Assembly: GCA_964383915.1 (NCBI GenBank)
Contig: CAYLJE010000087.1
Span: forward strand, 1 to 10,696
Origin: DRPN01 sp964383915
Lineage (GTDB): Bacteria; Bacteroidota; Bacteroidia; Bacteroidales; VadinHA17
Direction of reading: 5' to 3'
DNA: 10,696 nt
Shown: piece by piece, positions 1 through 7,909 of the stretch
How positions within the stretch are numbered: the stretch's first letter is position 1
How the letters are laid out: each line of letters opens with the position of its first letter
Translations under genes and position numbers: made by a program
Notes under the pieces: generated by a model
Database searches by the model: none
The model's input: the letters and a program-made list of their open reading frames with translations, nothing else
What the model was told of the DNA's origin: nothing

Positions 1-2670
1 CGTAACCTGCTTGGTGGTAAGGGAGCCGGCCTGGCAGAAATGAGCCGTATCGGGGTACCTGTTCCTCCCGGTTTTACAATAACCACAGAAGTATGTACCG
101 AATACAATACGCTTGGCAGCAATAAAGCAGAGGAACTGATCAAGGGTGATATAATAAAGGGAATAGCCCATATTGAAAATATTATGGGCACCAAATTTGG
201 CAGTAAGGATGATCCCTGTCTGGTTTCTGTTCGTTCCGGTGCACGGGTATCCATGCCCGGGATGATGGATACGGTACTGAACCTCGGCATGAATGATGAT
301 GCGGTAAAAGGACTTGCAAAAAAAACCGACAATGAACGTTTTGTATGGGATTCATACAGACGTTTTGTTCAGATGTATGGAGATGTCGTCCTGGGAATGA
401 AACCCGCCTCTAAGCAGGAAGTTGATCCCTTTGAAAAGATCATAGAAGATGTAAAAGAAAAGAGAGGTATCGATATGGATACTGAATTAGATGTAGATGA
501 TCTTAAAGAACTCGTTACCAGATTCAAAAAGGCAGTAAAAGATACCACCGGGAAAGATTTTCCGGATAACCCGTGGGAACAGCTCTGGGGGGCCATTCTT
601 GCAGTATTTGACAGTTGGAACAATGACCGAGCTATTCTTTACCGGAAATTAAACAAGATTCCGGATGAATGGGGCACTGCCGTAAATGTACAGGCCATGG
701 TCTTCGGAAATATGGGCAATCATTCGGCTACCGGCGTTGCTTTTTCCCGAGATGCAGCCACCGGAGAAAATATTTTTAACGGAGAGTATCTGATCAATGC
801 CCAGGGAGAAGATGTGGTAGCCGGTATTCGTACACCTCAACAGATCGCCAGAGAAGGTTCACTCCGCTGGGCCAAACTGGCTGGCGTCACCGAAGAAGAA
901 AGAAAAACCAAATATCCTTCCCTGGAGGAAACCATGCCGGAAATATACAAGGAACTTTATGACATTCAGGATAAGATGGAGAAACATGCCAAAGACATGC
1001 AGGACATGGAATTCACCATTCAGGAAAACAAACTCTGGCTGCTGCAAACAAGAAACGGAAAACGTACCGGCGCTGCCATGGTGAAAATTGCCATGGATAT
1101 GCTTCGCGAAGGGATGCTTGATGAAAAGAATGCTCTTCTGAGGATAGAGCCCAACAAACTGGATGAATTACTACATCCTGTCTTTGGGGAGAAAGCCATC
1201 AGCAAAGCCAACATTATATCAAAAGGCCTTCCGGCATCTCCGGGAGCAGCTAGCGGAAAGATCGTTTTCTTCGCTGACGAGGCAGAAGAATGGGCAGCCA
1301 GAGGCGAAGATGTTGTTTTGGTGAGGATCGAAACATCTCCTGAAGACTTACGTGGCATGCATGTTGCCCGGGGAATTCTTACCGCCCGTGGCGGAATGAC
1401 TTCTCATGCAGCTGTTGTCGCCCGGGGTATGGGTAAATGCTGTGTGTCAGGAGCAGGTAGTATTCAGGTAAACTACAAACAGAGAACTATGAAATCAGAC
1501 AATAAGGTATGGAAAGAAGGGGACTGGATCTCTCTGAACGGGACCACCGGCGAAGTTTACGAAGGAAAAATTGATACTGTTGATCCTACATTAAGTGGGG
1601 ATTTTGACGATTTGATGAAACTTGCCGATAAACACAGCCGGATGGAAGTACGCACCAATGCTGACACACCACATGATTCGGAAGTAGCCCGTGGCTTCGG
1701 TGCCAGAGGCATTGGCCTGACTCGTACCGAACATATGTTCTTTGAAGGAGACCGTATCAAAGCCATGCGTGAGATGATCCTTGCCGAAGATGAAGAAGGC
1801 CGCCGGAAAGCACTGGATAAACTCCTGCCTATACAGCGAGGTGACTTCGAGGGCATCTTTGAAGTGATGCATGACCTTCCTGTAACCATACGACTCCTCG
1901 ACCCGCCACTCCATGAATTTCTACCTCATGAAGAAGCCAACCAGAAAGAAATGGCCGAAGAAATGGGTGTCCCTATTGAAAAAATCAAAGAAAAAGTAGA
2001 AGAACTGAAAGAATTTAATCCTATGCTGGGACTCCGGGGTTGCCGTCTGGGAAACACTTTTCCTGAAATCACTGAAATGCAAGCACGTGCGATTATCGAG
2101 GCTGCCCTGAATCTGAAATCCAAAGGCATCCATGCCAAACCGGAGATCATGGTTCCGCTGACCGGGACCCTGGCTGAAATGAAGATGCAGGAAGAGATCA
2201 TCCGGAATATGATAGAAAAAGTGTTTAAAGAACGCGGGGATAAAATTGATTATATGGTAGGGACCATGATCGAGATCCCGCGGGCCGCCCTGGTAGCTGA
2301 CCAGATTGCCCAATCAGCAGAATTTTTCTCTTTCGGCACCAACGACCTCACACAGATGGGATTTGGTTATTCCAGAGATGATGCCGGCAAATTCCTGCCT
2401 GTTTATCTTGAAAAAGGTATCTTGAAAAATGATCCTTTCCAGGTACTGGATCAGGAGGGCATTGGCCAGCTTATAGACATCGGCATCAAAAAAGGAAGAA
2501 ACACGCGACCTGACCTGGAGGTGGGTATATGCGGTGAACACGGCGGAGAACCTTCCTCGGTTGAGTTCTGCCACCGCGTAGGTATGGATTATGTAAGTTG
2601 CTCCCCTTACCGGGTACCCATTGCCCGACTGGCAGCAGCACAAGCGGCTGCAAAAGAAGAAACTGAGTAA
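1..2670 (+). CDS. ppdK: Pyruvate, phosphate dikinase, 5'-truncated by the window edge
   Basis: Interconverts pyruvate, ATP and phosphate with PEP, AMP and diphosphate in the cytoplasm. The frame is open from base 1 and already reads family sequence (RNLLGGKGAGLAEMSRIGVP), so the ATG at base 40 is internal and the true start lies upstream. The visible 889 residues fall only some 20 short of the usual ~900. Numbering from base 1, the ATP-grasp segment SVRSGARVSMPGMMDTVLNLG is at 76-96. The swivelling phosphohistidine domain has GGMTSHAAVVARG with catalytic His469. The C-terminal PEP/pyruvate barrel contains GLTRTEHMFF, MVGTMIEIPRAA, FFSFGTNDLTQM and GICGEHGGEPSS with active-site Cys844. These motifs separate it from PEP synthase, which is shorter and lacks the long dikinase-type spacing. 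All key residues are intact. The gene converges with citrate synthase and ends just before a shared terminator. Direction in vivo cannot be read from sequence: it may be glycolytic (PPi-linked) or gluconeogenic. Confidence 0.97.
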   Translation, partial: RNLLGGKGAGLAEMSRIGVPVPPGFTITTEVCTEYNTLGSNKAEELIKGDIIKGIAHIENIMGTKFGSKDDPCLVSVRSGARVSMPGMMDTVLNLGMNDDAVKGLAKKTDNERFVWDSYRRFVQMYGDVVLGMKPASKQEVDPFEKIIEDVKEKRGIDMDTELDVDDLKELVTRFKKAVKDTTGKDFPDNPWEQLWGAILAVFDSWNNDRAILYRKLNKIPDEWGTAVNVQAMVFGNMGNHSATGVAFSRDAATGENIFNGEYLINAQGEDVVAGIRTPQQIAREGSLRWAKLAGVTEEERKTKYPSLEETMPEIYKELYDIQDKMEKHAKDMQDMEFTIQENKLWLLQTRNGKRTGAAMVKIAMDMLREGMLDEKNALLRIEPNKLDELLHPVFGEKAISKANIISKGLPASPGAASGKIVFFADEAEEWAARGEDVVLVRIETSPEDLRGMHVARGILTARGGMTSHAAVVARGMGKCCVSGAGSIQVNYKQRTMKSDNKVWKEGDWISLNGTTGEVYEGKIDTVDPTLSGDFDDLMKLADKHSRMEVRTNADTPHDSEVARGFGARGIGLTRTEHMFFEGDRIKAMREMILAEDEEGRRKALDKLLPIQRGDFEGIFEVMHDLPVTIRLLDPPLHEFLPHEEANQKEMAEEMGVPIEKIKEKVEELKEFNPMLGLRGCRLGNTFPEITEMQARAIIEAALNLKSKGIHAKPEIMVPLTGTLAEMKMQEEIIRNMIEKVFKERGDKIDYMVGTMIEIPRAALVADQIAQSAEFFSFGTNDLTQMGFGYSRDDAGKFLPVYLEKGILKNDPFQVLDQEGIGQLIDIGIKKGRNTRPDLEVGICGEHGGEPSSVEFCHRVGMDYVSCSPYRVPIARLAAAQAAAKEETE

Positions 2671-2695
2671 CAGATAATAAGTCTCTTTCCGATAT

Positions 2696-2730
2696 AAAAA
2701 AATCCGCAGAAAAATTCTGCGGATTTTTTT
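2696..2730. terminator. Bidirectional intrinsic terminator between ppdK and citrate synthase
   Basis: An 11-bp perfect stem (2701-2711 with 2715-2725, core ATCCGCAGA / TCTGCGGAT) closes on an AAA loop. It is extended by five A at 2696-2700 facing five T at 2726-2730, so the whole element is self-complementary apart from the loop. The GC-rich core with a T-tract on each strand is the classic layout of a rho-independent terminator working in both directions. It starts 25 bases after the ppdK stop and ends 14 bases before the citrate synthase stop, which fits the convergent gene arrangement. Confidence 0.93.
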
Positions 2731-2744
2731 GTTTCAGGAAAACA

Positions 2745-4049
2745 TTATTTGATTCCGGCCACTTCTTCCAGCATCGCTGTCGTAACCGATTTGGGCCGTT
2801 CGATAGGATAACCAAGAGCACGGTCCCATATAATATTTGACAACACGCCTAAAGAACGTCCGATACCAAACAAAACTGTATAGAAATCATACTCGCGAAC
2901 GCCAAAATGCCACTGAATTACACCTGACTGAGCATCCACATTAGGCCATGGATTTTTTGCCTTTCCATGTTCTCTGAGGATATCAGGAACTACTTTATAT
3001 AAAATATCCACATAAGCAAAAATTGGATCATCCGGCAGGTGTTTGATGGAGAACTCCCTTTGAGCCATATAACGCGGGTCTGTTTTACGAAGTACTGCAT
3101 GGCCGTACCCCGGGATTACCTGGCCCGAGTTCAAGGTATCCCAAACAAACTTTTTCATTTCCTCTTCGTCAGGCACTTTACCACCCATCTTATCCATCAC
3201 TCCCTGTATCCAGCGAAGCACCATTTCATTAGCTAACCCGTGTAATGGACCAGCCAGGCCATCGATCATGGCCGAAATAGCATAATAGATATCCGACAGG
3301 GCACTTGCTACCAGGTGACCTGTGTGGGCACTGACATTTCCACTCTCATGATCGCTGTGCAGGATGAAATACAAACGGGACAGATCATCATAAGGCTTGG
3401 CTACCCCCATCATATGGGCAAAATTCCCACCAAAATCAAGGCCGGGATCCGGAGCAATGATGTCATTGTTTTTAAATTTCTTACGATAAATATAAGCCCC
3501 TATCTCAGGCAGTTTAGCCAGCAGGTTCATTGCATCTTCGTATGTTGAATCCCAATAATCCATCTTACTGATACCTTCTTTATATTTCCTGGCAAAGATG
3601 GAATCTTTTTCCATCGAAAGTATAGCAGCAGAAAACATGACCATCGGATGAGCCTCTGCCGGCATCGCATTGATTACATCAAATACGTACTGTGGAACCC
3701 TGGCCCGGGATTTAAATTCCTGAAGTACATCTTCAGCTTCCTCTGCCGTTGGGATATCCCCGGTCAATAGCAGGTAGAAAAAAGACTCTACGGTAGGATA
3801 TTCAAGCCCCGGTGCTTTGGGCAACCTGGCCAATACCTCCGGGATGGTATAACCCCTGAAACGGATCCCTTCATAAGGATCCAGATAGGATATGTCCGTA
3901 ACCAGACATTTCACACCTCGCATTCCACCGATAGCCTGCCCAATGGATACTTCTCCGAGTTTGACGTCGCCATATTCTTTTATCAGTTTAGTGGTACGGG
4001 GACGCCATCCTTCAATTTTTTCCTGTAGTTTTTGTTTTAACGTTGACAT
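2745..4049 (-). CDS. gltA: Citrate synthase, eukaryote-like type I
   Basis: Condenses oxaloacetate and acetyl-CoA to citrate, the entry step of the oxidative TCA branch. The protein is 434 residues. The catalytic triad of the family is visible: His270 in GPLHGLAN, His317 in VIPGYGHAVLRKTDPRY, and Asp372 in PWPNVDAQSG. The oxaloacetate-site segment LHSDHESGNVSAHT lies at 230-243 and GRSLGV near 397-402. The wording of these motifs and the C-terminus (ALGYPIERPKSVTT) resembles mitochondrial citrate synthases rather than the hexameric E. coli GltA type. Eukaryote-like citrate synthases are known in bacteria, for example Geobacter. The ATG at 4049 is preceded by an A/T-rich leader without a Shine-Dalgarno sequence. 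The gene is transcribed away from malic enzyme across a shared 243-base region and converges on ppdK. The symbol gltA reflects function; orthology to E. coli gltA is not implied. Confidence 0.96.
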   Translation of the reverse strand: MSTLKQKLQEKIEGWRPRTTKLIKEYGDVKLGEVSIGQAIGGMRGVKCLVTDISYLDPYEGIRFRGYTIPEVLARLPKAPGLEYPTVESFFYLLLTGDIPTAEEAEDVLQEFKSRARVPQYVFDVINAMPAEAHPMVMFSAAILSMEKDSIFARKYKEGISKMDYWDSTYEDAMNLLAKLPEIGAYIYRKKFKNNDIIAPDPGLDFGGNFAHMMGVAKPYDDLSRLYFILHSDHESGNVSAHTGHLVASALSDIYYAISAMIDGLAGPLHGLANEMVLRWIQGVMDKMGGKVPDEEEMKKFVWDTLNSGQVIPGYGHAVLRKTDPRYMAQREFSIKHLPDDPIFAYVDILYKVVPDILREHGKAKNPWPNVDAQSGVIQWHFGVREYDFYTVLFGIGRSLGVLSNIIWDRALGYPIERPKSVTTAMLEEVAGIK

Positions 4050-4146
4050 ATTCTTTATTTTTTATTAATGATAAATAATTTATTAAATTAGTATAAATTC
4101 TGAACAATAAAATTATGACATTATTTTACTAATTGTATCCTTAACT

Positions 4147-4192
4147 CATATGTTTTACAACCTGATATAAAAAAACTATCGTAAAACATATG
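4147..4192. repeat. Perfect 12-bp inverted repeat in the divergent promoter region
   Basis: CATATGTTTTAC at 4147-4158 is matched exactly in reverse complement by GTAAAACATATG at 4181-4192, with a 22-base spacer. The arms lie between the citrate synthase start (4049, minus) and the malic enzyme start (4293, plus). The left arm begins about 98 bases upstream of the citrate synthase ATG, and the right arm ends about 43 bases before the predicted malic enzyme -7 box. It could be a pair of half-sites for a dimeric regulator acting on both genes, or a cruciform/hairpin. No T-tract follows either arm, so a terminator is unlikely. The function is inferred from position only. Confidence 0.6.
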
Positions 4193-4211
4193 CATAAATG
4201 TAGATTTATTA

Positions 4212-4242
4212 TTTATTTAGTTCATAATAATTCATAGATTTG
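4212..4242 (+). promoter_or_regulatory. Candidate Bacteroidota-type promoter for malic enzyme
   Basis: TAGATTTG at 4235-4242 matches the Bacteroidota -7 consensus TAnnTTTG in all fixed positions. A TTTA at 4212-4215, one base off the -33 TTTG element, lies 19 bases upstream, which is the expected spacing. Transcription would start around 4249, giving a leader of roughly 45 bases before the ATG at 4293. TAGATTTGT (4235-4243) also has an exact reverse-complement partner ACAAATCTA at 4281-4289 just before the start codon. The surroundings are very AT-rich, so a chance match is possible. Confidence 0.45.
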
Positions 4243-4292
4243 TAAAAGATCCTTTCTATTTATATCATACAAATTTTAAAACAAATCTACAA

Positions 4293-6567
4293 ATGTCTAA
4301 AATAAATAAAAAAGATTCACTTGATTATCACAGCAAGGGGCGTCCCGGAAAAATTGAGGTCATCCCGACAAAACCGCACAGCACCCAGCGTGATTTATCT
4401 ATGGCATACACTCCGGGAGTAGCCGACCCTTGTCTTGAGATCAAAAAAAAGCCCGAAGATGTTTATAAATATACCGCCAAGGGCAACCTGGTAGCCGTAA
4501 TCTCTAATGGAACCGCTGTTCTGGGACTGGGAGATATAGGACCTGAATCCGGCAAACCGGTTATGGAAGGGAAAGGGTTGCTTTTTAAAATATTCGGAGA
4601 TGTCGATGTCTTTGACATAGAGGTCAACACCAAAGATGTTGACAAGTTTGTACAAACAGTTAAGTTGATCTCTCCTACTTTCGGAGGCATTAATTTAGAA
4701 GATATCAAAGCTCCCGAGTGTTTCGAGATTGAAGAACGACTCAAGAAAGAACTGGATATCCCGGTCATGCATGACGACCAACATGGTACTGCCATCATCA
4801 CCGGAGCCGGTTTGTTAAATGCTACGGAGCTGGCAGGAAAAAAGATCGAAGATCTTAAACTGGTAGTTAATGGTGCCGGAGCCGCTGCTATATCCTGTAC
4901 CAAACTATATGTCTCTTTCGGGATAAAGCTTGAGAATGTGGTCATGGTAGATAGCAAAGGAGTTATTACCAAAAAAAGGAAAGATCTGAATAAATATAAG
5001 AGGCTGTTCGCCACCGACAGGAAAATTTCAACCCTGGAGGAGGCTATCAAAGGAGCGGATGTTTTTCTGGGACTGTCCGTAGCCGATGTTCTTACGCCAA
5101 AGATGCTCAAGACGATGGCCAAAAACCCAATCGTTTTTGCCATGGCCAATCCGCAACCCGAGATAAAATATGAAGATGCCATTGCGGCACGTAAAGACAT
5201 CATTTTTGCCACGGGACGTTCCGATTACCCCAACCAGCTCAACAATTTGCTCGGGTTTCCTTTTATTTTCCGTGGAGCTCTGGATGTACGTGCCCGGACT
5301 ATTAACGAAGAAATGAAAAAAGCTGCCGCCAGTGCGCTGGCTAACCTTGCCAGACAACCGGTCCCCGAAGTGGTAAATATCGCTTATAATACAAAAAATC
5401 TCACTTTCGGACGTCATTATATCATCCCCAAACCTTTGGATCCCAGATTAATATCTACAGTTGCCCTGGCGGTAGCCAAAGCTGCTGTAGAAACCGGCGT
5501 CGCCCGTAAAAAAATCGGTGATTGGGATACTTACCGTGAAGCTCTTAATAACCGGTTGGGATTTGGCAATAAACTGACCGGTGTTATTACCAACAAAGCC
5601 AAAGAATCTCCCAAACAGGTAGTTTTTGCCGATGCCGATAATTTTAATGTATTGAAAGCAGCAGAAATTGTTTATGAAGAAGGTATAGCCAAACCAGTCC
5701 TGCTGGGAGATTCGAAAAAGATTAAGAAAATCATTGAAGACAACAACCTCGGACTGAAAAAAGTAAGAGTAATCAATCCTCATTCTTCTGCTGAAAGCAA
5801 AATACGAAAAAGATATGCCAGGATATTATTTGAAAAAAGACAACGGAAAGGGGTTACCCTGGATGATGCAGAAAGTATAACACATAATCCGAACTATTTT
5901 GGTGTCATGATGGTAGAGGCAGGAGATGCAGATGCTTTTATATCCGGATATAAAAGCAAATATGCAGATACCATCCGGCCGGCTCTTCAGATCGTTGGTA
6001 CACAACCCAACGTTAGTACCATCGCCGGGATGTATATCATGATGACTCCGAAAGGACCGTTCTTTTTTGCAGATACTACCGTTAATGTTGTCCCCACGGC
6101 AGAAGAACTGGTTGACATTGCATTGCTGACGGCTGACCAGGTAACTAAATTTAATATCGAGCCTCATATCGTATTATTATCTTATTCCAATTTCGGATCG
6201 GCACAGGTAGGCCAGACACCAGGTATTGTAAGAAAAGCTGTGGAAATATTACATAAAAATCATCCTGAACTGATCGTAGATGGCGAGTTACAGGCTAATT
6301 TTGCGCTTAACTCATCCTTGCTGGAATCTAAGTTTCCCTTCTCCAAACTTGTAGGACATCAGGTAAATTCATTAATCTTCCCCTCGCTTAATGCAGGAAA
6401 TATCGCCTATAAAATGATGCAGGAAATAGGCAGCTCGGAAGCCATCGGACCGATCCTGATGGGAATTCGTAAACCCATCCACGTGCTTCAGATGGAGTGT
6501 TCAGTGCGTGAGATTGTGGATATGACTACCATGGCCGTTGTAGATGCTCAGGAATACAAGGAAAAAG
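4293..6567 (+). CDS. maeB: Malic enzyme with C-terminal phosphotransacetylase-like domain (MaeB type), 3' end in assembly gap
   Basis: Oxidatively decarboxylates malate to pyruvate, CO2 and reduced nicotinamide cofactor (usually NADP+ in this family). The N-terminal malic domain has AYTPGVA with Tyr39, MEGKG with Lys94, NLEDI with Glu136 and Asp137, and HDDQHGTA with Asp161 and Asp162, covering the acid, base and metal-binding positions. The cofactor domain has VNGAGAAA near 192-199 and GRSDYPNQLNN at 308-318. From about residue 440 a phosphotransacetylase-like domain follows (FADADNFNVLKAAEIV, DGELQANFAL at 663-672). Its catalytic loop reads KPIHVLQMECS at 727-737 instead of KPxNDLSRGCS, so acetyl transfer is almost certainly lost; in this family the domain is thought to sense acetyl-CoA. 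The 758 residues visible before the N run are close to the full family length of about 760, so only a few residues should be missing. The frame stays open through the N run to TAA at 6684-6686, but that extension is meaningless unless the gap length is real. Confidence 0.95.
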
Positions 6568-6667
6568 NNNNNNNNNNNNNNNNNNNNNNNNNNNNNNNNN
6601 NNNNNNNNNNNNNNNNNNNNNNNNNNNNNNNNNNNNNNNNNNNNNNNNNNNNNNNNNNNNNNNNNNN
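6568..6667. other. Assembly gap of exactly 100 N
   Basis: One hundred consecutive N is a conventional placeholder for a scaffold join of unknown size. It removes the last codons of malic enzyme and its downstream region. The true distance to mdh, and whether a terminator or another small gene lies between them, cannot be known from this sequence. Confidence 0.98.
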
Positions 6668-6736
6668 ATCTGTCCGGAACATTTAAATAAGAATTAAAAA
6701 GACAACAATATGACAAAAACAAATAGATAAAATGGC

Positions 6737-6760
6737 AGAGACGCAATATTTTGCTTCTCT
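6737..6760. repeat. Small imperfect palindrome, possible REP-like element
   Basis: AGAGACGCAA (6737-6746) faces TTGCTTCTCT (6751-6760) across a TATT loop, pairing at 9 of 10 positions. It sits in the AT-rich stretch between the gap and mdh. Short palindromes built on AGAGACGCAA...TTGCGTCTCT are, as I recall, scattered between genes in many Bacteroidota genomes, so this may be a decayed copy with one mutated base. There is no T-tract directly after it, which argues against a strong terminator. Only one copy is visible in the window. Confidence 0.4.
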
Positions 6761-6839
6761 TAAAAGAAATGACATAAGATAATAAGGATAAGAAAAAAAC
6801 AAAGAAATAATCATTCATTAACCTTAAAAGAAAAACATC

Positions 6840-7775
6840 ATGAAAGTATCAGTTATCGGAGCAGGAAATGTTGGAGCATCTGTTGCCAACGTAGTTGCTC
6901 AAAAAGACATCGTTAACGAGGTTGTGCTCCTTGACATTATCGAAAATCAGGCGGAAGGAAAAGCCCTGGATATGTGGGAGTCTTCGCCGGTACAATTATT
7001 CGATACAAGGGTTACCGGGTCAACCAACGATTACAGCAAAACAGCCGATTCAACGGTTGTAGTAATCACCTCAGGAAAACCCAGGAGCCCCGGAATGAGC
7101 AGGGATGACCTGATCGGCACCAATGCTGCTATTGTGAAATCAGTGGCCGAGAATGTAAATAAATATTCTCCTGACGCTATTATCATCGTCGTAACCAATC
7201 CGCTTGACGTATTATCTTATGCTGTTCACCTGGCTACCAAAAAGGACACATCCAGGGTTTTTGGAATGGCAGGGATATTGGATACAGCCCGGTATCGTTC
7301 TTTCATTGCTCAGGAACTGAACGTGTCCCCAAAAGATATACAGGCCTTGTTGATGGGAGGTCATGGAGACTCTATGGTTCCCTTACCACGATATACCACA
7401 GTAGGTGGTATCCCTGTTACCCAGTTGATGTCACAAGAAAAACTGGATACCATCGTTAAACGGACACAAGGCGGTGGTGGTGAGATTGTCAAGCTCCTTG
7501 GCACCTCTGCATGGTTTGCCCCGGGGGCAGCCGTTGGACAGATGGTAGAAGCCATCGTAAAAGATGAAAAAAGAATCCTTCCTGTCTGTGCCTACCTTAA
7601 GGGAGAATACGGTCTGAAAGATATTTATATCGGCGTTCCGGCAAAACTTGGCAGGAATGGCATTGAAGAAATCATCGAAGTCAAGCTGGATGCTCATGAA
7701 AGAGAACTACTCGATGCTTCTGCCAAGGCTGTCCGTGAAGTTATGGATGTTCTGGATAACATGCATTTGTTCTAA
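6840..7775 (+). CDS. mdh: Malate dehydrogenase, LDH-like type, NAD-dependent
   Basis: Interconverts malate and oxaloacetate with NAD+/NADH in the cytoplasm. The protein is 311 residues, normal for the LDH-like malate dehydrogenases of bacteria. It starts with the Rossmann motif GAGNVG at 7-12, followed by Asp32 at the end of the second strand, which favours NAD over NADP. The substrate loop GKPRSPGMSRDD at 79-90 has Arg82 where lactate dehydrogenases carry Gln, giving malate rather than lactate specificity; Arg88 and Arg151 complete substrate binding. TNPLD at 119-123 and GGHGDSM at 173-179 carry Asn120 and catalytic His175, with Asp148 as its partner. The ATG follows an A-rich leader without a Shine-Dalgarno sequence. 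It lies on the same strand as malic enzyme, but the N gap hides whether they share a transcript. A hairpin follows 25 bases after the stop. Confidence 0.97.
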   Translation: MKVSVIGAGNVGASVANVVAQKDIVNEVVLLDIIENQAEGKALDMWESSPVQLFDTRVTGSTNDYSKTADSTVVVITSGKPRSPGMSRDDLIGTNAAIVKSVAENVNKYSPDAIIIVVTNPLDVLSYAVHLATKKDTSRVFGMAGILDTARYRSFIAQELNVSPKDIQALLMGGHGDSMVPLPRYTTVGGIPVTQLMSQEKLDTIVKRTQGGGGEIVKLLGTSAWFAPGAAVGQMVEAIVKDEKRILPVCAYLKGEYGLKDIYIGVPAKLGRNGIEEIIEVKLDAHERELLDASAKAVREVMDVLDNMHLF

Positions 7776-7800
7776 TCTGAAATCACTTTCATATTTTTTA

Positions 7801-7832
7801 AAGAAGAACGGAGCACCACGTCCGTTCTTCTT
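7801..7832 (+). terminator. Terminator-like hairpin after mdh
   Basis: AAGAAGAACGGA (7801-7812) pairs perfectly with TCCGTTCTTCTT (7821-7832) across an 8-base loop. It begins 25 bases after the mdh stop and ends 77 bases before the plsY start. The 3' arm is T-rich but is followed by ATTC rather than a clean T-tract, so termination may be partial. A TTTTTT run at 7794-7799 just upstream of the hairpin could serve the opposite strand, but no minus-strand gene ends here. Confidence 0.65.
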
Positions 7833-7909
7833 ATTCACGGGGAATATATTTCCGGTTATGTTTTCCGAATAAAAATTATTTATTTTGCTGCAAAGAACAT
7901 TCGAAAGAT

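Noticed and set aside
1921..2313. 130-codon minus-strand frame inside ppdK
   Set aside because: It lies opposite the intact PEP-binding domain, and its His/Phe-rich composition is typical of antisense translation.
4463..5212. Long 249-codon open frame on the minus strand inside malic enzyme
   Set aside because: It is antisense to well-conserved malic enzyme motifs, is rich in Ser/Pro/Thr of the kind produced by reverse reading, and shows no family motif. It is a shadow frame.
6668..6686. C-terminal extension SVRNI of malic enzyme after the N run
   Set aside because: The frame across an arbitrary 100-N filler is not meaningful. The 758 residues before the gap already nearly complete the family length.
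7881..7888. TATTTTGC just upstream of plsY as a -7 promoter element
   Set aside because: It is one base short of TAnnTTTG and lies only about 21 bases before the ATG. The region is AT-rich enough to give near matches by chance.
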